From positions 530,276 through 594,275 of the forward strand of contig SCFE01000104.1 of assembly GCA_004352715.1 (NCBI GenBank): 64,000 nucleotides of DNA, written 5' to 3'. The notes beneath the pieces are model-generated. The model saw nothing but the letters and a program-made list of their open reading frames with translations. It was not told where the DNA came from and ran no database searches. The first letter of the stretch is position 1; each line of letters starts with the position of its first letter. The position numbers were made by a program, and so were the translations under genes. This DNA is from Hofstenia miamia. Taxonomy: Eukaryota > Xenacoelomorpha > Acoela. This document shows positions 21,346-32,175 of this stretch, in pieces.

Positions 21346-21443
21346 TTCTTAATAGTTTCCGTAGTGTATCCTCTCTCTCTCTGGTTTAGGTGTTCATAGT
21401 TTTCTTCTTTGATTACTGGTATTTTCTCTTCGTCTTCAGTATT

Positions 21444-21725
21444 CATCCACACGTCCTCTAGTTGACCTTATGGATTACTAACCCTGATGGTTTCTTGTGC
21501 TTTCATCCACACGCCCTCTAGTTGGCATTGTGGATTACTAACTCCATCGTCTTTGTGTTGTGTTGGTTTTTCATCTTCAGTGGTCATCCACGTGTCCTCT
21601 AGTTGACCTTGTGGATTACTAGCCCCAATGGTTTCTTGTGCTTTCATCCATGCGCCCTCTAGTTGGCATTGTGGATTACTAACTCCATCGTCTTCTATTG
21701 GTTTCCAGATCATTCTTATGCTAGA
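21444..21725 (-). repeat. Two 141-bp coding tandem repeats between protease and RT
   Basis: Two units of 141 bp (47 codons) start at 21444 and 21585; each contains two versions of the core CCCTCTAGTTGGCATTGTGG / TCCTCTAGTTGACCTTGTGG. They encode SNPQCQLEG and SNPQGQLED joined by WMKAQETI- and WMTTEDE-type linkers. The protein motif is the one found at the head of ORF3 in the same element. A TAA-type stop interrupts the first copy on the minus strand (near 21468). Confidence 0.8.
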
Positions 21726-21851
21726 TTTCATGTACTTTCCATAAATCTTTACTTTCTTTCAATTTATGTTGACATTTCTGTTCATAGAATTAAGTATTGG
21801 TATTTTTCCTTTGCCTTGTTTGATGGCACAGACGCTTGCCAGCATTGAGAT

Positions 21852-22454
21852 TCATTTTGTATTGATTCCTGCTTGCTCATATATCATTATTTCCGCTGTT
21901 ATATCCTTTTCACATCTGATTGTATGCATCTTCCAGTGGTAAGGTTGTAATTTAATGTCTTCTGTTAGTTCAAATAGCATGTCTCTTTCTTGTTGTTCTT
22001 TGTTAATTTCGATTTCTTCCTCTTCAACTCTTATCATTCTGTTTCCATAGTTTATTACACATTTGTTTTTTGATAGGAAGTCGTCGCCAAGTATGATTTC
22101 GTAGGGTAGTAGGTTTCTGTGGGTGTCTACTATGATCAGGGATTGCTCAAATGTTTTATTTGCTATTCTTATTCTAACTGCTTCCAGTGTTCCTTTTGTG
22201 TTGATGTATTCACCTGATGTGTTTATCAGCCAATTGTGTGATTTTGATAGCTCTTCTCTTGTGAATCCCAATTTTGTTGCACATTCATCCGTGATTATTG
22301 ATTTAACTGCACCTGTGTCAATCGTAGCTTTAATCATTATGGCGTTTATCACAACTGTAATTGTGTTAACATTGTGTAGATTTGTCAAGATCATAACTGG
22401 TTCACGGTTGTTCAGAGTCAGTGCTCCTTTTAGTTTTCCGACTCTTTGTTGATT
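21852..22454 (-). CDS. Aspartic protease of element B (Pro)
   Basis: A retropepsin-like domain. The active-site loop is IDTGAV near 22315, and the second signature EIILGDDFL lies near 22110. The frame is open from 22454, overlaps the end of the nucleocapsid frame (which stops at 22430) by about 25 bases, and is in -1 relation to it, the arrangement used for Gag-Pro frameshifting in many retroelements. The bases around the overlap (CGGAAAACTAA) are A-rich but not a canonical X XXY YYZ slippery site. The domain is followed by about 100 further residues before a stop at 21852, just before the repeat linker. It would cleave the Gag-Pol polyprotein. Confidence 0.8.
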   Translation of the reverse strand, partial: NQQRVGKLKGALTLNNREPVMILTNLHNVNTITVVINAIMIKATIDTGAVKSIITDECATKLGFTREELSKSHNWLINTSGEYINTKGTLEAVRIRIANKTFEQSLIIVDTHRNLLPYEIILGDDFLSKNKCVINYGNRMIRVEEEEIEINKEQQERDMLFELTEDIKLQPYHWKMHTIRCEKDITAEIMIYEQAGINTK

Positions 22455-22717
22455 TCAGTTTCCTCAATGTCTGAAGTGGTTTCGTATTCTGAGTTTATTA
22501 GGTCTTCATCATTGAAATACCCTTCTCCTTCTTCTATAATATTTATTGATTTTTTACATTCGGTTTTTCTATGTCCTTTTTGGCCGCAGTTGTAGCAGTG
22601 GACATCTCGTTCTTTAAGTCTCTTAGTTTGTCTGTTTTTCGTTTTTATTTTGATTACTTTATCCTCCTTTTCTCCAGAGGTGGTTTGTGGGGTTTTAGTC
22701 AGTGTTTGTTCCTTCAT
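22430..22717 (-). CDS. Nucleocapsid (CCHC zinc knuckle) part of element B Gag
   Basis: A short basic protein with one zinc knuckle, CYNCGQKGHRKTEC (Cx2Cx4Hx4C), at about 22600-22560, followed by an acidic tail. The ATG at 22717 overlaps the capsid frame stop as AAATGA, placing it in -1 relation to capsid. That junction lies inside the sequence duplicated on both sides of the 22881-22901 gap, so whether the capsid-nucleocapsid break is biological or an assembly error is open. It binds the RNA genome during packaging. Confidence 0.8.
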   Translation of the reverse strand: MKEQTLTKTPQTTSGEKEDKVIKIKTKNRQTKRLKERDVHCYNCGQKGHRKTECKKSINIIEEGEGYFNDEDLINSEYETTSDIEETEINKESEN

Positions 22718-23100
22718 TTTCCAATTTGTTGTGTTTGACGGTTCCAGGTTGCTTTTTCATAGATTCTCATGTTGTTTTCAAGCATTACTTGGATGTTGAC
22801 TGCTTTTCTTATCATTTTTTCCAGCTTGTCGTCCACATCGCATTTTGTTTTGAACTGTTGTCTTATGTTTTTGGGTAATCNNNNNNNNNNNNNNNNNNNN
22901 NGGTTTGTGGGGTTTTAGTCAGTGTTTGTTCCTTCATTTTCCAATTTGTTGTGTTTGACGGTTCCAGGTTGCTTTTTCATAGATTCTCATGTTGTTTTCA
23001 AGCATTACTTGGATGTTGACTGCTTTTCTTATCATTTTTTCCAGCTTGTCGTCCACATCGCATTTTGTTTTGAACTGTTGTCTTATGTTTTTGGGTAATC
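22682..23100. repeat. 199-bp duplication flanking a 21-N gap (assembly artefact)
   Basis: Bases 22682-22880 and 22902-23100 appear identical and are separated only by 21 N. This is the footprint of two overlapping contig ends that were not merged. It falls in element B gag. Confidence 0.9.
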
Positions 23101-23545
23101 CTTTAGTAATGTGTGTGAACAAGTCGTATTTTGAATAATAGCCTCCTCTGGAGCTGAGGGTTAACAGTTGCTCCACTTGTGACATGTAGTTTCTGATATC
23201 GTCAAATTTCTTCATTTTTGTTCCATTTAGCATTAGTTGATACTGATTCCTGAAACTTTCATTTTGATAGTATTCAATGAAGTTTCCTGTAAGTTGTTTG
23301 TAGTTTCTTTTTGTCTCTGCGTCAAGCATTAAGTAGTGTTGATGCGTGGCTCCTGATAGATAGAGTGGTAGTCTTGCTGCTGCAGCAGTTTGAGCCACTC
23401 CCCTTTCTTTCATCTTTAGTTTGAATAACTCTAGCCATTCTTCGAATGTTGGAGAATAGCTGTCTATTTTCCCTGTAAACTTTTGAATTTTTGCTTTGCA
23501 GGGTGTGGGTTTATTTTCCTTTTCCATCAGTATTGTTTTTTTCAT
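22934..23545 (-). CDS. Capsid part of element B Gag
   Basis: About 200 residues with the retrotransposon Gag layout: FTGKIDSYSPTFEEWLELF, then AAAARLPLYLSG, FIEYYQNES, and a helical stretch ending in MRIYEKATWNRQTQQ. The stop is a TGA at 22934 that overlaps the ATG of the zinc-knuckle frame. Upstream, a frameshift near 23600 separates it from the coiled-coil N-terminus. It assembles the virus-like particle. Confidence 0.75.
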   Translation of the reverse strand: MKKTILMEKENKPTPCKAKIQKFTGKIDSYSPTFEEWLELFKLKMKERGVAQTAAAARLPLYLSGATHQHYLMLDAETKRNYKQLTGNFIEYYQNESFRNQYQLMLNGTKMKKFDDIRNYMSQVEQLLTLSSRGGYYSKYDLFTHITKGLPKNIRQQFKTKCDVDDKLEKMIRKAVNIQVMLENNMRIYEKATWNRQTQQIGK

Positions 23546-23643
23546 ATGATGGCTTTTTGGAGCCTTCTACGCTCTCCATTGATATCCGTTTTTTCACCTC
23601 TTGGGTTATTTCTCGAATTATTTTTTCCTTTTCTTCTTCCTCT

Positions 23644-24272
23644 TCATTTGGTAGGTTTTCTTGGTTTTTCGTAGTTGTTTCGTATTCTTCTTCTGGGAGC
23701 TCCCAGTTTGGCTTCCGGCTCCTCTGATATCAATACATCTTCCATTCTAATTGGTTTTAGTATTTGCTCGTCATCTTCTGAAAGTTTTATCATTCGCAGT
23801 TGATCTTTCAACTGCTCGAGTTCTAACTGTTGTGTTTCATTCTCTTGTTTTAAGTGTTTGTTCTCTGCCTCTAGTTTGGCGCACATTGTTTCCCATTTCT
23901 CATTTTGGTCTATCACTTTCTGATTCACTTCAACCAGTTTTTGTGTGAGCAGTTCGATTTGAGATTGGAAAATATTTCTTTGTTCTTTGAGTCATTGACT
24001 CATGTCTTGTTTCAGTTCAATTATGACATCTTGCCTTTCCTTTTCAATTCTTTCGAATTTCTCTTCCAACATTGAAATCTGGGTTTTTAGTGCCACTTTG
24101 TTCTGAGCGTTTTTTCTGAGTGTCTGGAGTATTTCAATTGAATTTAGTTCATTTTGTAGGGGCGCTGTTGGCATTTCGACATCTTGGGGGGAAAGAGACT
24201 CAAGTGATTGTGTTCTCACTGATGTTGATGGGGTAGTTTGGTTTTGATTCTTTTTATTCTTTTTATTTGTCA
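23644..24272 (-). pseudogene. N-terminal coiled-coil part of element B Gag
   Basis: The probable ATG is at about 24272 (MTNKKNKKNQNQ); the longer frame to 24342 uses a TTG and is not supported. A basic head and a Ser/Thr/Pro stretch are followed by a long heptad-like coiled coil (LQTLRKNAQNKV to LEQLKDQLRMIKL). One in-frame TGA at about 23992 (after QDMSQ) and a frameshift near 23600 break it. The coiled coil presumably drives multimerisation. Confidence 0.65.
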
Positions 24273-24318
24273 TGAGTAGCTTGATTGTGACGATCAGTTT
24301 TCTGTTGTGAGGTAATGA

Positions 24319-24513
24319 TGTAGCATCATCCAAAAAAGGCAACTAAAAGGCTGAATAACGTCGAATGATTATCAATTGAAATTAATTGTAAAAAATTTAG
24401 TTAATGAACTTTAGTTTATTTTTGTAAAATGCAACTAAGATTTAATATTGGTCAAAATAAGAAACTTGTTAGCCGATCAAGAGGTAATTGACAAATTAAA
24501 TTGGTCAGGTATT
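24319..24513 (+). repeat. Antisense LTR-start fragment in the leader of element B
   Basis: On the plus strand this begins TGTAGCATCATCC and aligns for nearly 200 bp with the start of the LTR at 48727 (shared AACTTGTTAGCCGATCAAG and GACAAATTAAATTG). It lies antisense between the PBS and gag. The homology ends just before a small hairpin, ATTACACT...AGTGTGTAAT, at about 24512-24543. Confidence 0.7.
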
Positions 24514-24719
24514 ACACTGGAGTACATCTCCTAGTGTGTAATTCCACAGTTTTCACAAGATTCCATGATTTAACACCACATAAGTTAAAGAACAAAAAAC
24601 AATAAAGAATTAGTGAGCACAGAACAGTAACAGCTTTCTTGGTAATGTGTTTGATGTAGAAGAAACAACTATCTTGACTACATTTATAGTATTCCAGATG
24701 TTAGTAGGACTTTCAGCGT
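24514..24719 (-). other. 5' untranslated leader of element B
   Basis: Non-coding sequence between the PBS and the antisense LTR fragment. It includes the inverted repeat at its gag-proximal end. No splice or frameshift signals are evident. Confidence 0.5.
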
Positions 24720-24735
24720 CCTGTCACAGTCGCCA
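24720..24735 (-). promoter_or_regulatory. Primer binding site of element B
   Basis: The minus strand reads TGGCGACTGTGACAGG directly after the 5' LTR ends in TACA. TGG is the complement of a tRNA CCA end. The implied tRNA 3' end, CCTGTCACAGTCGCCA, has the look of a T-arm strand plus acceptor stem plus G73-CCA; from memory it is nearest to eukaryotic tRNA-Arg, but this is tentative. The same 16-nt tag with two changes occurs at 39198-39213 and 46060-46075. Confidence 0.75.
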
Positions 24736-26063
24736 TGTAGAATCATCACCTGGGCTTTAGATGTGTAATAACTCAGGACTATTTAGAGATACTGAACTAC
24801 AGTTTCATACAAGCAGGGTAATGTCTATCTAGATTAACTATTGTTGTCTCATGTACACGTTTCTCTATATCCAAACTAAACTGTATTTAGAATCCACATG
24901 ATATTAGAATAACGTATAATAGCCACTATTTAGGTAACCACATGAGAGATACTCCAGTTAATGATGGGCATGCTGTCCGAAGCGGTATCTGATCACCAAG
25001 AAGCCACCTGCCATTCCGCAACAGAGTAATGTTCCATCCACCAACGGACTCAGCTCATTCTCACTGATTTAGTTTTGTTATGTGTAACCTCACTATGTGA
25101 CAATAAACAGTAATGTGGGCACTACTCGACTTAATGACTCATTCTCAGATGCAGTGTAATTACTACTAGTGTACTAATGCAACCGTTCATTGACACTAAC
25201 TGCTAATATAAAAATCTAGTTAGCAAATAGCATAGCAGTTTCCCACCCAACATGTAATAATAGAAAATATGACTATCGACACTAGCTGCAACAAAGTCAA
25301 GAGGAGTTAAAAACTATTGCATTATGCAACAAATAGCAGCTTCCTAAACCTACGACATTTCCAACATATACAATAACATTTATGGATAAGAAGCCATTAT
25401 TGGTCATTATGAGTCTGAAGTAAATAACAATTTTGGATCTAAAATAAGATAAATAAAGATAGATAATTCCTAGGGTGGTGATCCCGCCTTATCTCGCATT
25501 TGTTACTATATGCAATGATTAAGAAGCATTGATAGCCAGCTAGGCGGTAGTTAAGAACCCTTATACCTAATCCTAACTTATATGCATGGTTTCGATCTAG
25601 GCAACAAACCATTCTATCCCTCACAACAGCCTAATGATCGGCACAATGCATGAATCACCTAGCTGCGCATTCTATTTAATAATCAAACCAAGAAAAAATG
25701 AGTAGCTAATAAGGAGTTTATTCTCCAACGATTCTCTTTTGGTATTACATATTTATAGTAATTTTAATAAACATATTTACTGCTAAACAAGTACCTGTCA
25801 CCTTTTTAGTTGCCAGCTAGCAGAAAGTTCTGCTTTAATATGGCGCTTGCAAAATTGACGTAGAGCGTAAACGTCCACATGTAATTTGTCATAAGTTCGA
25901 GTAACAAGTAATTGTTTTCACAAATTAATATCGAATTCAAATTGCATGGCTTGGTTTAATGCTAATCTATCGAAAACACAAAATTAATAAAATCATATAA
26001 ATTTATCATTCGATCTTGTTCCCCAGTTTCAGTTCTTTTTGTTTTCTGATGGATTATGCTACA
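24736..26063 (-). repeat. 5' LTR of element B
   Basis: Read on the minus strand it begins TGTAGCATAATCC and ends GATTCTACA, followed by the PBS. Its partner is 13426-14754. No matching target-site duplication is seen between the two outer flanks (GTAAT against CATAG). Confidence 0.9.
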
Positions 26064-27968
26064 GTAATGCAGTAACGGACCTAAAAAATTTCTGGTGTGA
26101 TTACTTTAATTTCTTAGACTCAACAATTCTCTGTAAGAAGCATGCAAGTATTATTTTTCAATTGAATTCTTCTATTACGAGTTAGGGGTTTTTAATTGTC
26201 AAATAATACTTAAGAACAGATTATTATGTAAACCACATTAATTTTTTTAATTCATTAATATTCGGATTCCCAATAAAATAAGTTAATTTTTAGGGCGTAG
26301 TCTTGAAACGGATCCATAGCTGAAAAGCTTTGAAATCTAAAGATTCTTGAGCATTTCTTTGCAAGCAATTAGAATATTTTCCCATTGCCCTCAAATATTT
26401 TCAAATATTTTCATGAAACTTTGAAGATTTTAGGAATTTTTAAGAAATTTTAAAGATTTTGCTGGATAAGCAAAGAATCTCATTTACACATTTATCAAAA
26501 CTGCATCAAACTTTTCAAGCATTCAAGAACTTCAATTTCCAACACAATGCATCGATATTCAACCATTTGCAGGTACCAGAAGGCAAATTCAATTCAATTT
26601 TTGAGTTTTCATTTTGTCATTTCAAAGTGATTGAATTCAAAATTTAATTGAAAATGAAATAAAAAACGAAAATGCAAATTTCTTTCAATTGTCAACTGCA
26701 TTGAAATTTTTTATTTTCACTTTGCAATTTTCAATTTATAAAATAATCAAAATAAAAATGAGAATTGTTTTTGTTTTTCAACTTTGGATTTTTATTTTTT
26801 GTTCTTAAATATGTAAATCATTTGAGTCTTACAAAATTATAAACATAATTTTAAAATGAAAATTTCTTTCAACTTTCAAATGCATTGAAATGGTCCATTT
26901 TTGTTTTTCAATTCATAAAATAATCAAACTATTTACAGGTACCAATTCAATTTCATTTCTTATTTTATCATTTTGAAAAGATTAAATTCAAAATATATTT
27001 GAAAAATGAAAAAATGAAAAATAAAAAACGGAGAAACGAAAATGAAAAATGACGCATTTCAATTCTGTCTTTCGATTTTTGATTTTATTTTGGTTGATAC
27101 AAATAATTGTTTTGTAATTGGCATATAATCACTTTTCTTAATATGGACATTAAATTTCTTTTAATTCAATTGAAATGTTTTCTATTCGTTTTCAATTTTT
27201 AATTAATTTTTTAATTTATACAACAATCAATTGAAAATAAGAATTGTTTTTGTTTTTCCACTTTGGATTTTTATTTTTTATTTTTAATTATGTAACTCAT
27301 TTGAAAGTTTTAAAAACTAAAAACTTAATTCTAAAAATGAAAATAAAATATGGCAATTTCCGTTTTTCAAATTTTCAATTAATCTTTTGAAAATGAATAA
27401 TGGAATTAAATTGACCTGGTACCTGTCAACACACAACAACAACGAAATTAATTTTCATAAAGTAAAATTTATACTTTTAATTCTGTGCTATAAATTTAAA
27501 TATTTTTGTTTTCATTCGATTTAAAAAATTATATTTTTAGAAGCAAGGTAACAAAGTATAATGTCAATTTAAGTTTTACTAGTTTTCAAGCAATATTAAG
27601 TCAGTGCTGAAATTTGCATAAATGATTTTTGTATTAATTTGAATATTACAATTTTAATAAATGATACCTAGTAATTATCTTATTTGTTTGACAAATTCTA
27701 AATATAGTTTGATATATAGTATTGATATGCTGATTTTTGGTTCCAAACGAAAAAATTCAAACAAACATAAAATGGAATTTCTTCAGAAATTTAGAGGCAT
27801 TTTTATTGACTAAGAAATCAACATCCATGGAAGCTTCAATTTAATTTTTTTAATCTCTAAAAAAGTCATATTTGGACAATGGTGAATTCATATTTCGTTC
27901 TGATTTAATGTCTATGAAGTATTTAAAAACTAAGGAGGCCTCATATATAAAAAGCGTCTATATATTCA

Positions 27969-28008
<40 letters not shown>

Positions 28009-28260
28009 ATCGCACTTTATGTATGGAAAGAAGATTGAGATTGGCCTAAACTGGAAAACAAATCTGTTCTCACAATTTTTTTTTAAAATTCAATTTAACA
28101 CACCAAAACAGCATTAAAATTTTCTTACTAACTGAACAATATTCTCTTACATAAAGGATTTAGAACAATCACTATATTAAAATATTTGTTCAAAACAATA
28201 AGTTTATACATTTTATTGGTTAGTGAATCATAAAATATATACAAAACAAATATATAGAGG
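26064..28260. other. Low-complexity AT-rich intergenic DNA
   Basis: From about 26300 to 27450 the sequence is dominated by degenerate TTTTCAAATTT / AAAATGAAAA words, probably an old simple-repeat expansion. Nothing codes convincingly. A (TA)n tract lies at 27972-28001. Confidence 0.6.
27972..28001. repeat. (TA)n microsatellite
   Basis: Uninterrupted TA run. Confidence 0.9.
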
Positions 28261-29114
28261 ACAATAAAGATTATATAGTTTTATAATCAAATTCCGGTCA
28301 TGAGCTTTTAGTTTCATTGTTCAAAAAATAATAAATACCTGTCACAATATTTTTAATAACAATAGGGATGACGAGCTGGCAATGTGAGATGGAATCATTT
28401 GAACATCTCCTAAAAATGATCCAAACTGATCTTGAAGATCCATTTATGATAGCATTGATGACACTAAACATGAAGTTATAATTTTCAAAAATAATAATAC
28501 TATAAATATGCATAGTTAATAAGCTCATTTCATTACCCAATAAATGTAATATGACAACAACAATTCTAATATACAGCAAAACAGTTATTTAGATTCACTT
28601 GAGTTAATAAAATCTGCAATAATTTTAATTTTTCTCGACCAAAAAGTCGGTCTAACAGCACCTAAATGGGCAACATGAATCTTGCCATTTTGGTTTTTAA
28701 ATTGCGTAGAGTTTCTATCATTGATAGGTTACTAAGGAACAATAATTTCCATTTGTACACATACTTGTGTATAGTATATCATGCAAAGTGGTTGACAATA
28801 ATTAAATTAGCTTAAAAACCAATTTGATTTTTTTGGTGAAATAAAGCAGAAACACACTTTATGACATTATTAAATACGTTTAACAATATTCCAAAATACA
28901 CTTTATAAAAGCGCAAATTTTCCTTTATTCTCCACATTATTGATTTGTAGGCAAAGCATTCGGAAAAAATCGCAGCCAGAATAGAATTTGTTGTCGTGCG
29001 CACTTACGATTTTCCTTTTAAAGACAAAAGAATAGCCTAAACAATCAGGCATACATAGACGTGTTTTGCATTAAGAAGCAAAGCACTGAACATGTTCTTA
29101 TGAAAACCATAATT
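28261..29114. other. Intergenic or 3' flank of the 29-31 kb gene
   Basis: One short minus-strand frame (28443-28342, starting MDLQDQFGSFLGDV) has coding-like composition and is followed by a possible GACAG|GTATTT donor. I cannot link it in phase to the gene upstream, so it is not called as an exon. Confidence 0.3.
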
Positions 29115-31411
29115 TTAAAATAAGCTGAAAATAACCATTTTCTTTTCCTCAGGCCTCATTATGGTAAAATCTTTAAATTCACCTTCAGTGCTAATGGACA
29201 ACAGGCCATCACATTGGTTCTCATCTTCTAAAGCTGAAGAACCTTGAATTGCAACAAGATTGGCGTTTCAACTCGAAAATTCCTCCCTCATTTTTATGAG
29301 TTCGCAGTGAATGCCCTTAAAATGATCTAAGTTGTTCTAGTTTAAACAAAAGGTTCTGAGAAAGTTCAAATATTTAAAAGGAAAATTAAATAAGTTACTG
29401 TGAAATCCATAAATGCAAGGGATTAATTATTTACCTTTGCAATTCCTATAATGACTTGTAGAAGCCGGCGTATAAGAAGGAGATGGCGCATCAATCTTTT
29501 CAGCATTAAAAGTGGCCACTTGTGCTCTGAAAAAATTACAAGACTCAATCGTGTCCTATAAAACACTCATTTTAAAGAAAAAAATAGATTTCTTACAATT
29601 GAAGCAGTTCTTTGTGTTTTTTTGAAAGATCTTCGCATTCCGAATTTGCAACACTGCTTAGCAGTGCCATCGTAGGTTTCCATGGTCTTTGATTTTCGTT
29701 ATCGGACACATTTGATGTAAATTCAGCCCTGCTGGCCTTTTTTTGATCTATCTGGATATTATCTAAACAATATTACTCTAATATTAGAGATCCACATATT
29801 ACTTCACCAGCAAAATAAACAAACGAATTCTAACTGTTTCCCAGGTTTCTTCTACTTGAGCGATTTACTTTCTGCGTTTTTCAGCAAATTACAAATGCCA
29901 ACAAGCCAAGAGGATGAAACAAAGTCACAAAAAACATTCAATGTATTCAATACAGTATACAAAGGCATTTGAAAATAGCATATAATCTTAATGTAAAATA
30001 TTTTAATATCAAACTTTTATACGATCTTAGAACAAAATACCTATCCACATAAATAAAGAAAGAAATTCATTGAAAAAGCATTAACTTCAAATAATATTTA
30101 ATTGCTATGTAAACATACCACCACGCTCATGTTACCCTCATCGTAGTAGACGATTATATTTTCTGAAAAGGCTTTATAGTAAAAACAGCTTGGAATTTTT
30201 TACAAAGCAGCGTTCAAAGAAATGCCTGAACATGAACAGCAAGCAATTAGTCACTAAATTCGCTTAAAAATATTTAAATGACTGGTATATGTTATGTTCC
30301 CTTTAAAAGAAACGACTGTAATTTTCTTAAAAAATATATGTACTTTGAAAGATATGATTATAAGTTCAGTAATAGTGCAATAACAAAACAACGTATAATG
30401 TATAACAAAAGTCATATAAAATCTAACTGTGATATCTCCGAGAATATTTTGCAATTGTATATTATCCTTAATTCCAAAATAGATAAACTCCCCATTAGAA
30501 TAGGGAACAACATCAACCCTTCTAGGTGCTTTCAACACAGGTTTAGCATTTACGGTTGTTGGGGATGATAATTGCGAAGTATCGAGAGAAAGGAATTCAA
30601 TGTGAAATATTGACTTTTTCTAACAGCCCACTAGGCTAAAGAATTTTGCAAATCAGCCTCCGTTAGAAGAGTATATTTGAATGTCTTCAGAAAAATCATG
30701 AATTAACGTGGGAGAGGCAGAGCTACAAATACTTGTATCATCAACATGGATATTATCAGAAAATTCAGCAGTTATGTGGGAATAATTACAATCGCTCACT
30801 TCTAAATCATAAACCTTCTGTATTGAGCAATTGGCTGGTGATACTATGCGGCGATATTTTGAAATTTTGAATGACACTCTATAATACAATTACAAATGTA
30901 TTTAATTCAAACATTCTGAAGTAAAAATGAAAAATATTGATATTTACTAAGGATATCTCATGTGAAATAAGTAGAAGGGCTAAGTTAGGTAGAAGATTCA
31001 ACAAAACAAACGAAACGATCTTAATATTCAGTAAATAATGTAGGTAATAAATGATGATGCAAAAAGCGAAAATGATAAAAATTCATGAAAAGCACTATGG
31101 ATTATAATTTTATGAGCATTAATATGCACAAAATTATCAATTTAGCAAATATATTAATAATAAATGAATAATTATCTATATTAATGAACAGTAGCTGAAC
31201 TTAAAATGAGAAAATGCAATTAAAATAGTATCGGCTAATTAATGAATATTTCGTAGTTTCCAGCATAAATGCTTAAATTTTTGCATCTTTGTATAATTGC
31301 TTTAACTTCTTTTATTACTAAAATCGCGAAAAAAATATTTACTTGCATTGATTTGATGCTTTCGCTAATTTTTCCTTCCGCTATTTTATACCAAAACCGT
31401 AATAAATTCAT
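29115..31411 (-). pseudogene. Spliced multi-exon gene, unrecognised (weakly SKA3-like), with internal stops
   Basis: Candidate exons on the minus strand: 31411-31343 (starts ATG, MNLLRFWYKIAEG, donor CAA|GTAAAT); 30878 to about 30428 (acceptor TATTATAG; contains SPTLIHDFSEDIQIYSSN and later KPVLKAPRR and FIYFGI); 29762-29597 (acceptor TTGTTTAG, donor CAATT|GTAAGA); 29526-29435 (acceptor TTTTTCAG, donor CAAAG|GTAAAT); 29326 onward (acceptor CAACTTAG). The last three join in phase (2, 1, 1 leftover bases). Against function: exon 2 needs a frameshift after exon 1 and contains TGA and TAG, and the last exon has a TGA at 29268-29270 followed by coding-like sequence to a TAA at 29115. The motif order VLKxP ... 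FGI and SP-L-DF faintly recalls the kinetochore protein SKA3, which I hold at low confidence. It may be a decaying gene or a mis-assembled or mis-split model. Confidence 0.45.
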
Positions 31412-31588
31412 TTTTAACGTTCATGTTCATACGAAATGATGTATTGAATTAAATTTTATATAGCTATGAAACAACTCCAATGCTCTTATTAATTTAATTT
31501 TGATAGTGATTTTGACTTATTTAGACTAAAAATGGTCAAACAACCAGTACCGATAATACAATATTGATCAACGACACAATTTACCTAC

Positions 31589-31611
31589 TACGATGTCAAA
31601 ACGACATCGTA
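31589..31611. repeat. Perfect 9-bp inverted repeat
   Basis: TACGATGTC, a 5-nt loop AAAAC, then GACATCGTA. It lies upstream of the spliced gene start at 31411, in otherwise featureless DNA. Confidence 0.6.
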
Positions 31612-32175
31612 ACGAAGGTCTTGCTCTATCTCGGTTAGCAGGCCAATTCTTCAAATTTCATAAATGCCTTTGAGAGTTGAAAAACTAAATGTCCGTTAGT
31701 CATCTTTGGTAGTTTGATTAGGATCTTTCAACAATTTCAATAGAATGACAAGTGTTGAAAATTTTCAAGTGCAGTTCCGTTCTTTTGGCTAGTTTTTACT
31801 TTTATGTTTCCTTTTCTTACAATTTCTGGTTGCATACACACTTTTCAACCTTATTTTTACTATAAATATTTTCTCTTTCAAACGACTTTAAAATACTTCA
31901 TGTTTTAATTTAAAATGAGCAGCAATATTTGTTTGAATCTCTATAGTAGGATTGTTTCAAATTATCTGAAGTGCTACGAAGATTGTAGTCTACAAATATT
32001 TCTTCATTAAATAACGTTTACACCCATTTTTTAAAAGGCAACGTCCAATGGCAATCTTAGCCTAGAAAACCGCAAACATTTGAGCTATTGATAAGCATCT
32101 TTGGGATAAATTTCCGATGCAACAAGGATTCATGAACCATTGATGGCCCATTATTTTTTCCATTGTTAGTCATTA

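Noticed and set aside
24319-24342. Gag start at 24342
   Set aside because: The codon is TTG inside an antisense LTR fragment; the ATG at about 24272 is the better start.
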